This document shows, piece after piece, positions 24,485 to 36,090 of a stretch of 64,000 nucleotides of DNA (positions within the stretch are counted from its first letter, which is position 1; every line of letters starts with the position of its first letter). A model generated the notes under the pieces. The model was not told the DNA's origin, did no database searches, and saw nothing but the letters and a program-made list of their open reading frames with translations. The position numbers and the translations under genes were made by a program. Source of the stretch: Butyriboletus loyo (taxonomy: Eukaryota; Basidiomycota; Agaricomycetes; Boletales; Boletaceae); the NCBI GenBank assembly GCA_038093515.1, contig JBBPSI010000009.1, positions 186,001 to 250,000 of the forward strand, written 5' to 3'.

Positions 24485-27400
24485 GGTGGGGAGTGGTCAA
24501 GCTGGGTGGTGGCTGACTTGGTGTGACAAAGGCCAGGATTCAGACGTGCGTGTTCTCCAAAAGCCTCTATCCGACCCCTCAAGGCCTCAGTAGCTAGATG
24601 GCCAGACGGATCTTCTACAATTGAAATCATAGACGTTATGCTACAAGATGTACTTTGGGTCTTTTACTATTACTTGAATCAATAACGGTCTCCCTCCCGC
24701 CTTACAGCCAAAATGGAGCGAACCATCCTTCGATGTACCCAACACACTACTGGAGAGCCAACGGCCACAGCAAACTCACAGCAACTAATGCCCACCAAAT
24801 CTCTTGAACCTCGTCTTCTTGATTTGGACATGACAAGTCGCTGGTGAATGCATGGCAGCTCTCTTGCGTCTGGAATCGTGCCGAGTACCCTGGGATGATT
24901 AAATTGGCCGGGATCAGATACTAGAGGACAGGGAAATACGAAACAAAAACTTGTTGGTTCTCAAATCGTCCCCTGAACTGTGTTGCCTTTGAGACGGGTT
25001 TCTATGCCGTCATCCTGTAACTGAAGCAGGTGAAACAAGAGTCCCGGAGAACGCCATTCCCATCAAGAACAGCCATGGAATTCTCACCTTCTTGAACTTG
25101 AAAGGGAATTGAAGGGCGGGCAGTGGATCTGCACCCGGAAACTCTCCCGAGCAGGATAATCCTGGGACCATATCCATGAGACCCGGATGTCATGTACGTC
25201 CCCGAGTAGCCCTTATATATCTTGTCTTCCGAACACTCGTCGCTTTTTCATGTGCTGACACATCCAAGCACGTTAATTTCCGGGTGTTGATGGCCACCAA
25301 CGCCACTGATGCCTTCTCGCGAATAAGCATGTCACGTGTGATAGTGAGTTCCAGTGGGGCTGGCCGGGGGACGTTGATGAACGAGATGCCTTTCGTGCTG
25401 CGCACATGTATCGGATGTACCAGAAAAGCAGTGACGGCCTGTGGGACATTTTAGTAGCTCTCTCGGATGAAAGTACAAATTGAATGATTGAGACGAAGAG
25501 CATCGTGGCGGACACAAATATCCAACATCCGCACAGCTCGCGAAGACACAAAGAGCCATTTGGAGAGGAGTGAGGAGCACTTGGCTCACTTTGTGAGGAG
25601 CTACCTTGGCCTTGATGTGCATTGTTCAGCAGCTTAGAACAGGGCGTCTTCTAACCTTTGCAGGACATCAGGGAGAAAAAAAAATAGCATTCATGCTACA
25701 CACCTGTGTCAACTGGCACTGCCTGTGCATTAATTTAGACCTCCAAGACGGGTCCGTTTTGAAGTCTTCGTAGCTGTTGCTACATGCCCGCAAGCCCCAG
25801 TGGTCATTGATTATGATTTGTTGTGGTGTCAAGTAGTTTGCACTGATCGCCACGGCAAGTTCGAATGAATCATCCAACTACTACATAGCTAGTGGAATTG
25901 CTCATAATGCATACAGCGAAAAAGTTATGCATTATTAGGCTGATGCAACAGTATATATATCACGCTCTGTGACTGTTTTGTGACTGGTGTGACATCATCA
26001 GCAGCGCAATATAAGGATAGAGTTGATGGGACAGTACAAGTGAGAATGAGGGATCACCATACTCCATGCATCCCTCTTCAATTGAGTTTCTCATCGGATC
26101 ACTGCATGAGAATGAAATGGTAGACTCCTCGTCAACATCATCCGAGTTGTCGTCGTTGATCTGGACCACTTAGAGTGAGATGTGGATGGTTGGTGCAAGA
26201 CTTTAAGCCAGCCCGACTTGAATGCTTTGTACCAGTAACCGGCCTCAGGACAATCGCCACGTCCACCCTGCTATTCATACTATATAATCATAATCCATAT
26301 TTTACTTCACCAGTCGATGCATTATGCATTATGCATTCGCAGTGTGTTTTGAGCGGGATCACTGAAAGTCAATGCATTATGGAGTTTATGAGGGTGTTGA
26401 AATTTGAAAGCTCAACTCATTTTACTCTTGAAAACCTCGTCCGATATGCAATCTGTCAGTCTATTGCACATCCGACGCGCATCCAAACTCAAACGCTAGA
26501 AGATCGATGGTCGTTAGTCGTTGGATGAGGTTCAGTAGATACTACGGCAGAACGCTGGTACAGATCTATCAAGCGGATCCTACGAGGACTGGCACGATAA
26601 AAAACAGAGGGAAAAGAGGGAAAGGAAAAAGACAGACAAACAAATCGTTGACGATCTTCTAACCTTTACCATAAAGTACTCTCGAGGACCATGCATCGCA
26701 GGTTACCACTGCCTTTCGGGTGCAGTTACCTTGGAGCGGATGTCCTGGTCCAGTACGGGGCCAGAAGAGAGTGTACTTCGATGCTGTTCCATCCTTCTGG
26801 CCGGTCCACTTAGGCGCAAAATCACCCCCACCACCGTCGGCCGCGAAATATTGTTCGGACGGACGAAGAACGAGTTGGCACTGGGGACGAGTCCGTCACA
26901 GCGTTCGCCGAGATTGTCAAGCGTGCAGTTCTATACTTTGGTAGTTTGACGAGTGCGTTCCGTGAACTGAGCGGGTGTCAGCCGAATGCGAACGGAAAGT
27001 CCATATTCGACCTGCATATGTGCACCTGTCGCGGCGCGTGTCTGTCTAGCCACTACTAACGCGAACCTCTTGAAAGCCATTCCCAGCGGTCCACAGAAAA
27101 ATTAGATCATCTTCATCATGGAGTGACTGTCCGGATTCTTCAAAAACGCGCGTGTTATGATTATTTCATCCGCAGGATGCACAACAGCTCCTTTGTTTGG
27201 CGGGTGGATCGTTTTGGCAAGCTAGAATAGTATCCTTACCACTGGGATGAGCGAGTCTCCTTGGGGCCCTTATTCGTTCGTGCACGGTTCTTTGACATTG
27301 ACCCGGGGGTGGGTCGAGCGGGGCGGCAGAAGAGATCCTCTGCTTCCTCGACTACCTGCAATGGGAGTTGAAGGATTGTAGTTTCAAAGATGCTGGGTGC

Positions 27401-27696
27401 AGCGGCCAACTGACACTGGCAGTCGCCAGATAGCCTCAGAAAAAGTTGTGCCTGCTTACTTAATAAATAACCCCTGGCGAATTGAAGGACGGTTCGAGGT
27501 CCATCACGTAGAAAAAAACGGTGAATTACAATTAAAACAAAAACAAAGTAAAAAGTGACAAGAAACGGCAGGTCGCATCCCTGCAGTTCACAAGCAATAG
27601 ATCATGGCAAATCCTTATTAGCACAGCTGCTCGCACGGGGAAGTCTAACCCTTCACAAACAAGGATTTCAACCTTCGACGCTTCCCAGCCCGGACA
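24485..27696. other. Gene-poor spacer with unresolved minus-strand fragment and short AT-rich repeats
   Basis: 3.2 kb without a recognisable gene. It includes the candidate coding fragment at 25002-25450 and repeated TGCATTAT-type words between 25900 and 26390 (for example three overlapping copies near 26318-26336). A plus-strand frame at 26731-26949 is open but unrecognised. No transposon motif seen. Confidence 0.45.
25002..25450 (-). CDS. Unidentified coding fragment
   Basis: Just upstream of position 25440 the minus strand has a good branch site and acceptor (TACTAAAA then CCCACAG). The frame that follows reads AVTAFLVHPIHVRSTKGISF, INVPRPAPLELTITRDMLI and ASVALVAINTRKLTCL to a stop at 25190. 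A second frame (25193-25002) reads GYGPRIILLGRVSGC and IPFQVQEGENSMAVLDGNG. These read like protein but I recognise no family and did not find a start exon. It may be a small gene or relic. Confidence 0.25.
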
Positions 27697-30600
27697 TCAC
27701 GGTAATGGAACATGCGATGAATCGAGGCCCAGCGGGAGCATCGTGCGGTCCATCAGCGCAGATCTATCCCAGGAAGACGTGCGCAACTGTATCATCCCAC
27801 TCAGCGACTCCGCGCTCCCGTAGTGGGGTAATGCGCTACTTACATGCTCGATTGCCTCTGCCGTGGAAAGGATGTTCATATGGTCCGGGACAAATCCACC
27901 GTTCTGATCATCCGGGCGGAAAATAACTTTAGCTGGACAGCTCGAATCAACCTCGCATGGCTCACCAGCGCAAATTCGTCAAGGTTGCGGAATGCGTGCC
28001 GCATGTCTAGGGGTAGTTTCGTGGGTAAGATCAGCGCGTGGACCGTGGGCGAGAACGGCTTCGAGGCAGCGACGAGTGGAGCTATCGCCTAGTCAGCCGA
28101 GACAGTTAGCAGGGTATCCGAGGGAGCGTAGCGCCGAGAACTGCACCATCGTCGTATTGATTGCAAGCATAATATCAGCTCGCTTCGCCCGGGCATCTTT
28201 ACCGACCAGAACGAAGAACTCCCAGCAGCAGTCTATGATGTACACCGATTCTTGCTGTACAGTCTCTGCAAACACGGTCGGAACTGGACGGATCTGAGGA
28301 GGGTTACTAGAGCGTTTGGGAGTCGTGATGCGTGACGCTCACTGGAGTCTCCGAGTTGGCAACATCTACAAGCCAACACCGAGGATCAGATGGCACCACG
28401 CTGCTCCTCCACCTCCAATAATCAGCCTTGGCATAAGATTCAGAGTCACCGACGACCATCCAGAACATCTCGTCATCCCCGTCGTTCTCGCCTTCCACGA
28501 GCTCCTTCACCGAGGTCCCCTTGACGGCCATACCCTGTGCATACCGGAGGGCCGCGGTCCATTCTGTTGCCACCGAACCACAACCATGCCATACATAAAT
28601 GTTGTCCAAGATGGAGATGCAATAGCTGTACCCAGAACATAGGTTTCTAATGTTCTGTGGGTGGATGATAACAAGGACTCAGAGTGTATTGCACAGAGAG
28701 GACGAACCAGATCTATCTCATCAATCAAAACGTGACCACCATTTGATCTCACGACATGCATCGCAGTGTTCTCAGAGGACCAATGAGCTCTGGAGCCCTG
28801 AAGAGCAGTCAAGCCACTGACACTCTCGAGCCGTAAACCCTTACCTGGCGGATCGCAAGCTGCCCCCCAAGAACGTAAACGAGTTCTGCAGGCTCGCGCT
28901 GCTGATCAACCACATCCTACACGCAAATCTCACATAAATCAGTGGTGCCATAATGAATGGAAGACACGAACCGCCGAGGTACCGTACCGTCTCGCGAGCT
29001 CGCCAACTTTCTTTTCCTCCTTTCCCCCAAAGCGACATTTCTTCCCCTTCCAACACCATACCTTGGTAGCTACAAGCCCGCTCTCGCGAGACTTGGCACG
29101 GTGCACGATGACAAGGACCTCGGCGTCGTAAAAGATACTCGTGTCACGTTGAACGGGAATAGCACTCGTGTGTACGACCGACATCACTTCGACTGAGACG
29201 GTGCGCAGGTCAGGATTCAGCACGAACTCATCCGGTCTCTTCACCTTCAACAACGCCGCAACGTCCAGGTCGGGCAACGGCTCGTCAACATGATCTGTTC
29301 ACGTTAGCTCGGACCACCCGAAAGATCACAAAGGCTGATCCTCACCAATATGCACTTTCGAGGACGGAGATGGGGACGGACCGGGGGGTGGCTGCCCAGT
29401 AGCGCCTGCCGATTCGACACGGAAAGCACCCAAAGGACTCTCGCCGACGACCTTGCCGCCCAACACGTGTTGCCCCGCACCCCGCGACATAGTGTTCGCC
29501 GGAGACGCCACAGGCGTCCGCTCCTCTGCTAAAGGGGGCATCGTGATAGCCGAGTATCGCTCATAGCTTGGCTTCCGTTTCTCCCCCGTTGGACTACCGA
29601 GGCCAGTACTCGGGAGCCGGCAGGCAAGAACGGACGCAGGGACGGCGGGGTCAGGGACAGTCGTGATCTCCTTCTCTTTCTCCTGCTGCTGTGCCGCTTC
29701 GCTCAGCGCCTGCGCGACCTCCATCACCAACGCTCTATTCCCCGTGCTCGGGATCCGCGTGTGACGTGTAGGCGACGGTGGCACGAACGTGCGTTCCTCC
29801 TTATCCATTGATACCGGCTTCTCGTCTTTCTCTACCACCGTAATCGCAGCAGGGGGCCGGCGCCCGACCGCCTTGGCGCCTGGGGAAGGTCTATTCGTTG
29901 CCGAAGACGACGTGGGTTTGACCCCAGGCTCCGTCCAACGGTCAGTGATCCTTGCCATACTATTGGGTAGGCTAATCTTGACCGAAGGCCCGGGGCCGGC
30001 TGAAACGGGTGTGCTTGACGGAGTCGGAGCGGGATCTATAGATGATGGCACGGCCGGATTGGGCGACTGGCTGATGCCCGTAGCGGAGGGTTCCTTGGAT
30101 GGTTCTGGGACGACAGATCCATCCCCTCGTCTTCCTTCTTCAAACCTCACTTTCCGCGGCTTCTTCGCCCTATCCTTCGTAGGCTATCCGCAGCACGCGA
30201 CCAGTAAGGAAAACATGCCATTAAAACGACCAAGGCAGTGTTACACCATTAATCGACGTGAGGTATATGCACCAAGTTCAACCAAACCCAAAAAACGAAG
30301 GGGGCATCCATCAACCAGCGATTCAGCTCAGTGTCACCAAAGAGGACGCACATGACTCAGTGGTTTGCCAGGCGAAGAGGGCAGTGGTGATGCAGATACC
30401 CTCGGCGTCTTCGCCCTGCCTGGGAGTGCATTGGTCCCAGCTGCAACCCCACGATTTACACCGCTTCCTCCCGTCCCCGTCCCCGTCCCTCCAACTTGAA
30501 CTCCTTCTGACGCTTTGACGCCCAATTCGTCGACGTCGGGTATAACAGGGTCGTCGCCGGTCTTGACAGGCTTAATATAGGAGATCATTGTGCTTGAAGA

Positions 30601-32471
30601 TCCGAGTTTCTCTGCCGTACCTTGAATGGGCAACCCATCCGATTTCTTGGATGGCGTCTTAGGTGTTGCGGGAAGGCAAGCTACGCTCCGTACAGATCGC
30701 CCCGTATCATGTGTCTTGACTACCGATAGATCCTGTCCCTGTCCTGATTTCATGCTCACATGCGCAGTGTATGACCGCGTTGGGGTAGCACTTCTGGCAC
30801 CTGGGATCGGGGATGATGGTGTACCATTGTTGCTGGCATTCATCACAGGGGTCCATCGATCAAGCACCGAAGTTCGTCTGGTACCCTTCTCCCGCACCTC
30901 AGTACCGCCTTGACTGGGTGCAGGTGATGTAGAGGGGAATACATGTCTCGGAGCGGTGGATGGGCTTCCCTGAGGGTCACCATTGAATCTGTCACTTGCT
31001 TGGACGAAGCTCTGAACGAATCCACGTCCCTGCAATCTGCTAATACTCGGCGTAGGGTCCTTCGAGGAAGAATTGATCGGCGGACGCAGGAGGGCAGGGG
31101 ACACACCCCGCTGAGGCTGTGGGGCGTGAGTGCCACGAACAGGCGATGGGGGCCCAGGGGATCTCGGGGGAACGGTCGACGTTGATGGTAACTGAGGAGA
31201 CGGCTGGTGTCGAGGCGTCTGCCATGGAACTGCCCCGGGGAAACTGGCGCGCGTGGGGGTAGATTGGGTGGGGGTTTTCATTCGCGTGGTATCTGTACCT
31301 GGCATTTTGGCTCGTGGCTCGTCGACGGAGCTCTTTGTTGGGAATTCTGTGGAGGTCGTCTTTGAGCGTGCCTCGATGATGACTGGTACCGGCTTTGACC
31401 GAGGATCAGTCACGGGTGTTTTAGGACGCGCTTCCGCGGCGCTGTGTGCCTTTGGACGAATGTCCGTGACAGAAGGGGTCTTGGGACGCGATTCTATGGT
31501 TGGGCTTTTAGCCGGGGAAACAGCCCTCCCTCGAAGATTCTGAGAAAGTGGGCGCGAAGGAAGCGTAGGAGTGGGTATAACTTTGAGTTCTGGGAGGCTT
31601 CCATGTGGCGTACTTTGACGTCGCTCACGGGTTCCGAGAGAGGGCGGTTTGGGGGACGATAATTGACTGGAGGCCTGCTCCTCGATTTTCTCGACATGCC
31701 TGCGAGCGACACTTGGCGTGCTCATCGTACGCGCACGAGAGAGCTCTGATGATATGGTCTGTGGGGTAGATTGTGCGGGGTTGGGTGGAGGGGATTGCGG
31801 CATAGAATTTGGCGTTGAGGGCGGAACAACACTAGTCTCACGTCCGACCATCCCTGGCATTGCAACACCCCCACGACCAAATATTGGGTGTACCGCACCA
31901 TGATCCCCACGCCCATCATACGCAAGGCCGACATCCATCTGTGGCTCGTGCCGCTTGAGTCGGGGACCAGATGCGTTGCCTCCCATGAAAGCCGCAAGCG
32001 ACATAGGAGCTGCTTTCCCGCCAGTCGACGTCGGTTTTATCGCAGGCTTCAGCAGCGAGACAGTCGACGCCGATGGCTTCTCAGAAGATGTGCCCAGATC
32101 AGCCTGCGCAGTATGCGGCAAGCCTTCCTGGAGCTTAGCTGCAGTGCAGGCCGTTAAGACGTGTACTTGCCCCTCGGTCGTAGGCCAGATCACCTACACA
32201 AATTGATCCCATGCATGCCAATACCGAAATCGCCACTCTGGCCTGTTCGGCTCCTCCTCCTTCTTGCCAGCCTGGCTCTCACTATCTCTTCTTCCAGACG
32301 CCGTTGCTCGGCCTCGTCGTCGGCGTCGACTTGACGCTGCATCGCCTTTATTCTGTTGGTCCACTCCGTAAGCCCAGTGTCCGTTGCAGTCGAGTTGGAG
32401 TATGCTGGGGCGGGAGGAAGATCAAACCGAGCGGAATGCGGAGTGGATGTCGCCGACATCGCTGAGGGCAA
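27697..32471 (-). CDS. DUF4045 protein with C-terminal gelsolin/villin-type domains
   Basis: Large fungal protein, probably actin-associated through its gelsolin repeats; exact role unknown. Eleven exons: 32471-32225, 32138-30352, 30183-29346, 29294-28972, 28916-28845, 28797-28708, 28654-28343, 28293-28147, 28088-27966, 27903-27844 and 27786-27697, giving 1362 residues with all phases consistent. The N terminus has the DUF4045 signature TEWTNRIKAMQRQVDADDEA then RLARRRRS. About 900 residues of Ser/Pro/Thr-rich, KTP-containing sequence follow. The C-terminal third reads TSIFYDAEVLVIVHRAKS, VWCWKGKKCRFGGKEEKKV, DVVDQQREPAELVYVLGGQ, LDNIYVWHGCGSVATEW, DDEMFWMVVGD, YAKADYWRWR and VYIIDCCWEFFVLVGKDAR, typical of gelsolin-like repeats, and ends RTSSWDRSALMDRTMLPLG. 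The first intron's boundaries were chosen by frame. Confidence 0.88.
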
Positions 32472-32712
32472 AGAGCTGAATTCTTAACCCTCTTGTCTTG
32501 AGGGAAATGGATTGGGTGGAACGAGATTTTGAGAAGGGAATATACTGCTGCGATGTCCTGCAATGCTGATGTAATAGTGTTAACAATTTAATTGACGAGA
32601 CAACAATAGTCCAAGTACAACGATCAAATGTTGTACATAATGTGAGTATCCGTCAGTCGTAGTCCTCGACCGTGTTTAAAGTCCTATTCTACCAAAGCTT
32701 CACCCACTTTGC
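32472..32712. other. Spacer between the DUF4045-gelsolin gene and the secreted GPI-type gene
   Basis: 241 bp between tandem minus-strand genes. Contains the promoter of the DUF4045 gene and the 3' region of the next one. No feature seen. Confidence 0.35.
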
Positions 32713-33643
32713 TTAAGCAAAGACGACGAAAGCGGAGGAGACAGAAATCAGCATGGCTACACCAACGTTGAGGCTGCTGACAGAAAGGGAAACAGCTGCA
32801 CTCGAGCTCGACGTTGAGTTAGAGGCAGTTTCTTGGATGTTGGAAGGCATTTGTCCATCTGCTCAACTTCATGAATTTGTCCTCGTAGAAGAAACCAGTC
32901 AGAACACGAACCGGTGAAAGAAGAGCCGCACTCGGACTGAATGGTAGCTTGGTCACTCGTTAGGAGTGCGGGGTAGTTCTGAGCGACAATGGTGTATGAA
33001 GCCTTTGAGCAGTTGGAGCAAGTAACATTTTGAGGCAAGTTGATGTTCATTCCAGACATAGCCTGTGTGATCAAGCTAGCAATATTGTTGAGAGAAAGGG
33101 TGGTGGTCGACGATTGGATGTCGTTAAGTAGTTCAGTCGTACATAGGGTGTTTGCCGAGGTGCTGCGCAATAATGAGTGGGAGTGAGAAGGGCAACTGAA
33201 AGGCAAACTCACTCCTTCAAGCATGCGATTTGACGTATAGTAGGATAGACAGCTTCCACGGTCGTCACAAGTGAGGTCGTGTCGTTGGTCGGCAAACCAA
33301 TGCTGGCAAGGTCGCTGGAACAGCCAGTTGTGATGTTAGTGACGACGGCCTGGAGGGTAGCGTTGCTACACGGTCCTTGACTACACATTCCGGTCAACCA
33401 ATTGTTGACAGTCGGGATGACGGAAGTGGTGCTAGAGTTCGATACAGCAAGGGGCGCGAGAAGAGAAAGATCAAGGCAAGTGGCCTCAGGGGAGGCCGCG
33501 ACTGCAAGCAAGGCCGAAGAACATTGAGTGGAGATGCTAATGGGATCAGATGAGTGATGTGGGCATCTAGCATTCTGCGTGACTTACGACTGAGCAACGG
33601 CGAGACCGGCGCCGGCGATGAGAAGAGCAGGTCTGACAAACAT
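32713..33643 (-). CDS. Secreted Cys/Ser/Thr-rich protein, probable GPI anchor
   Basis: Begins with a signal peptide (MFVRPALLIAGAGLAVAQS). The mature part has regularly spaced cysteines and many N-glycosylation sites: ISTQCSSALLAVAASPEATC, NWLTGMCSQGPCSNATL, ITTGCSSDLASIGL, NTLCTTELLNDI, LPQNVTCSNCSKASYTI and IQSECGSSFTDG. A Ser/Thr linker (ETASNSTSSSSAA) leads to a hydrophobic C-terminal tail (VGVAMLISVSSAFVVFA) ending at the stop, the layout of a GPI-anchored cell-wall protein. Four exons joined by GT-AG introns keep the frame. The general family is common in Agaricomycetes as hypothetical secreted proteins; function unknown. Divergent from the GH17 gene. Confidence 0.85.
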
Positions 33644-34325
33644 GATCCGACTGAAAGATGATTTAAAGGGAGTTAAAGGAGCAATTAAAGCGTCAGAAGG
33701 GCAACACCAAAAGAAAACAAGAAGAGGAGGGCTGCGCAGTTCTGCTGGTTGTCGCGCATTTATAATCTCACTGGTCACTGCCGCATCCGCATTTGGCGAC
33801 TTAATTGGATTGTTACTAACATTGTTATTCCACTGCTACAGCCTTTTGAGTCACCGGCACTAGCCAGCATTGCCTGGGTGCCCCTTGATTCCACTTGCTG
33901 TGCATCGTCATTGTTCTCCATAGCGCTTGTTCATTCTAGTTGTTGGACTTACCGAACTAGTTCTTTATACACTCCAATTGGGAAAGCAAGAAACTTTAGC
34001 GTTGTTCGAGAGAAGGACCTCAGTTCTGGCAGAAATCTGATGTAGATATAGTGCGTGGAAAGACTAAACATCACTCCACCTTGACAGCCTCGAAGAGAGT
34101 AGCGTCCGGGTCAACGCGAAACATGATGATGACGGTTCGGATCCTTTCCTCCATTGAACCTGGCTCGCTTAAATGTTGTAGATCACCGATTGCGGAGCTT
34201 AGACAAAAGATGTCGATGACCATTGTGCCCGTACATACCATAAAGTCTATGCAGTCCCGTCCCAGGCTCTACCGACGTAGACGTCGAGCCTACTTCCATT
34301 CATTCACCTCCCCCCTTCTCTCAAT
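33644..34325. promoter_or_regulatory. Divergent upstream region of two secreted-protein genes
   Basis: 682 bp between two genes for cell-surface or secreted products. It holds no convincing gene. Short frames on the plus strand (33749-34045 and 34051-34329) lack family features. It may contain long shared promoter elements, but I see no recognisable motif. Confidence 0.4.
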
Positions 34326-35728
34326 ATGACGTTCTTTTCGCTTGATTTATTCTGCTTCCTACTCTTGATGTCTTCCGACTCTGTGTTCGCCGGGCCGCTT
34401 CCGCGAAGCTGCAAGGTCGGACCTCATTCTACTTCTTTCCCCACCACCACAGCTGCAGCCTCTCATCCGTCCAATGCGACCGCATTGTCTCCCGCACCGA
34501 GCTCTGTTGCCACATCAAATCCCGTTTCCGATTCGTACTGCTTCCCGTCTTTGAATTTTCGAATGCCATCAAATGTCCCCGGTTCGCTCGTTAACTGGTG
34601 GTGTCCTATGGACACCGAGTACGCATTCATGGGTTTCAGTTATGAGGTTACTGCATGTTGGTCCTGTCATCTTGCTCTCCTCTTCTTCAAACTGACATTC
34701 ACCTCAGGTCAGAACTCAAGCCAGCTCAATGCAGAATTTGCTGACATCAAAACAAATTTCAATGGTCGGTATGTCCGTCTATACGGCGCATGCGACAATT
34801 CTGGATTCTAGTGCGTGTACTCTTGCTTATCCGTGTCATCCTTTTATCTAACTTGAACGTGCAGCGATGACATCGTGGATGCCGCATGGAACAACGGTCT
34901 GGGAGTTCACGCACTAATATGGGTATGTTTTGTGTTTTCTGGCATTCATTCCGTCGCTCACATCCGGCAGTTTGGTTTTGATGGTGGTAACGAGTGGGAG
35001 ACCCGTCGTGATTCACTCATCAATACGCTCATCGCCAATCCCAAAGCCAAATTCGTTACGCGTGGCGTGCAGTTTGGCTCTGAGCCCTTGTATGACAACG
35101 TCCTTCCGCATTCTGAGCTCGCTTCGCAAGTCACCTCAGCCAAGGCTCAGCTCGCAGGCGTACAAATTCCCGTCACGGTTTCAGAGCTCGCCTACGGTTA
35201 TCAGGAGCGCGGTGGTGCTCAAGACGTCCTCGATGCAATCGATTATATCAATATTCACATGCTTCCTTTCTTCGCGTCGCTTGCGACCACTGGAGCCCTT
35301 GCATGGCCATTCGTGGAGACGGATATGAACTGGTTCATCCAGCATGGTGGGGGAAAGAAGATGTACTTTGACGAGGTGTGTCTTTCAGGATATCCGGGCT
35401 ATTTCCTTTCTTGACTGCTCGTCTTAGAATGGCTGGCCTTCTGTCACATCTTCAGGTGTTCAGCCCAACAGCCTGGCTGCAATCGCTAGCGTCATCAGTG
35501 AGCAAGTACGTTGAACTCGTCTGGCCTGCATGCATACCCGAGCTGATAGGGTGATTGCAGCAATACTACCAATTACTTGACAGCCACTGCACAGATCTCA
35601 AGAACGCTCCTGGTGGTGGCATTGGGTGGTTTGCACACATCTACTCTGACAGTCAAGAGCCTGAATATGGGATCTACGATGTAAATAGCGTGAAGAAGTT
35701 TGACTTCCAGCCCCGCACGTCGTGCTAG
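34326..35728 (+). CDS. Secreted glycoside hydrolase, GH17-type beta-1,3-glucanase
   Basis: Predicted extracellular or wall-bound enzyme hydrolysing or remodelling beta-1,3-glucan. Signal peptide at the start (SLDLFCFLLLMSSDSVFAG), then a Ser/Thr-rich linker. The catalytic barrel reads GSLVNWWCPMDTEYAFMGFS, TNFNGRYVRLYGACDNSG (first strand), VHALIWFGFDGGNEW, VTRGVQFGSEPLYDN (likely acid/base Glu, equivalent to VGNE of the family), PVTVSELAYGY, AIDYINIHMLPFF and MYFDENGWPSVTSSG (nucleophile Glu in the GH17 ExGWPS motif). It ends GWFAHIYSDSQEPEYGIYD and PRTSC. Introns at CHP-type junctions are 50-70 nt and GT-AG. Sequence is divergent from plant and yeast GH17, so substrate specificity is inferred. 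Confidence 0.85.
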
Positions 35729-36090
35729 GCAAGCATCGACCGTTGGAGGCATCATCGTTTTGGTTATTGGGATGTTCCTGGAGAAGGTCCCTTGCTCTCA
35801 CTGCTCGTATTCATGGGCTTATCGTCGTTCTCACTCACATTCATTAACGGTTTTCAATCATCTGTATCATTAGGCATCTGTGCGACCGTGTATTATTATC
35901 ATTACATTCCTCGGTGGCGGTACGATGATTGGTTGGGTTCGTATGTACATGTAGTAATACGAGACGTATCTGGTAACAGATAAGATGAACCTAACAAGGA
36001 GATTACCTCTACTGTACAATATAGTAGGCTGGCAGCGACTACACATGATGCATGATCTAGCAAACGATCAGATGCTCTATGAATTCCACC
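35729..36090. other. Convergent spacer between GH17 gene and NSE4
   Basis: 362 bp between stop codons. Contains 3' UTRs only, as far as I can see. An open plus-strand frame (35792-35983) has no family features. Confidence 0.4.

Noticed and set aside
27904..27965. Apparent frame break near the end of the DUF4045-gelsolin gene
   Set aside because: Using the acceptor GATGATCAG at 27904-27906 gives phase-0 joining to NGGFVPDHMN and restores the frame, so no frameshift is needed.
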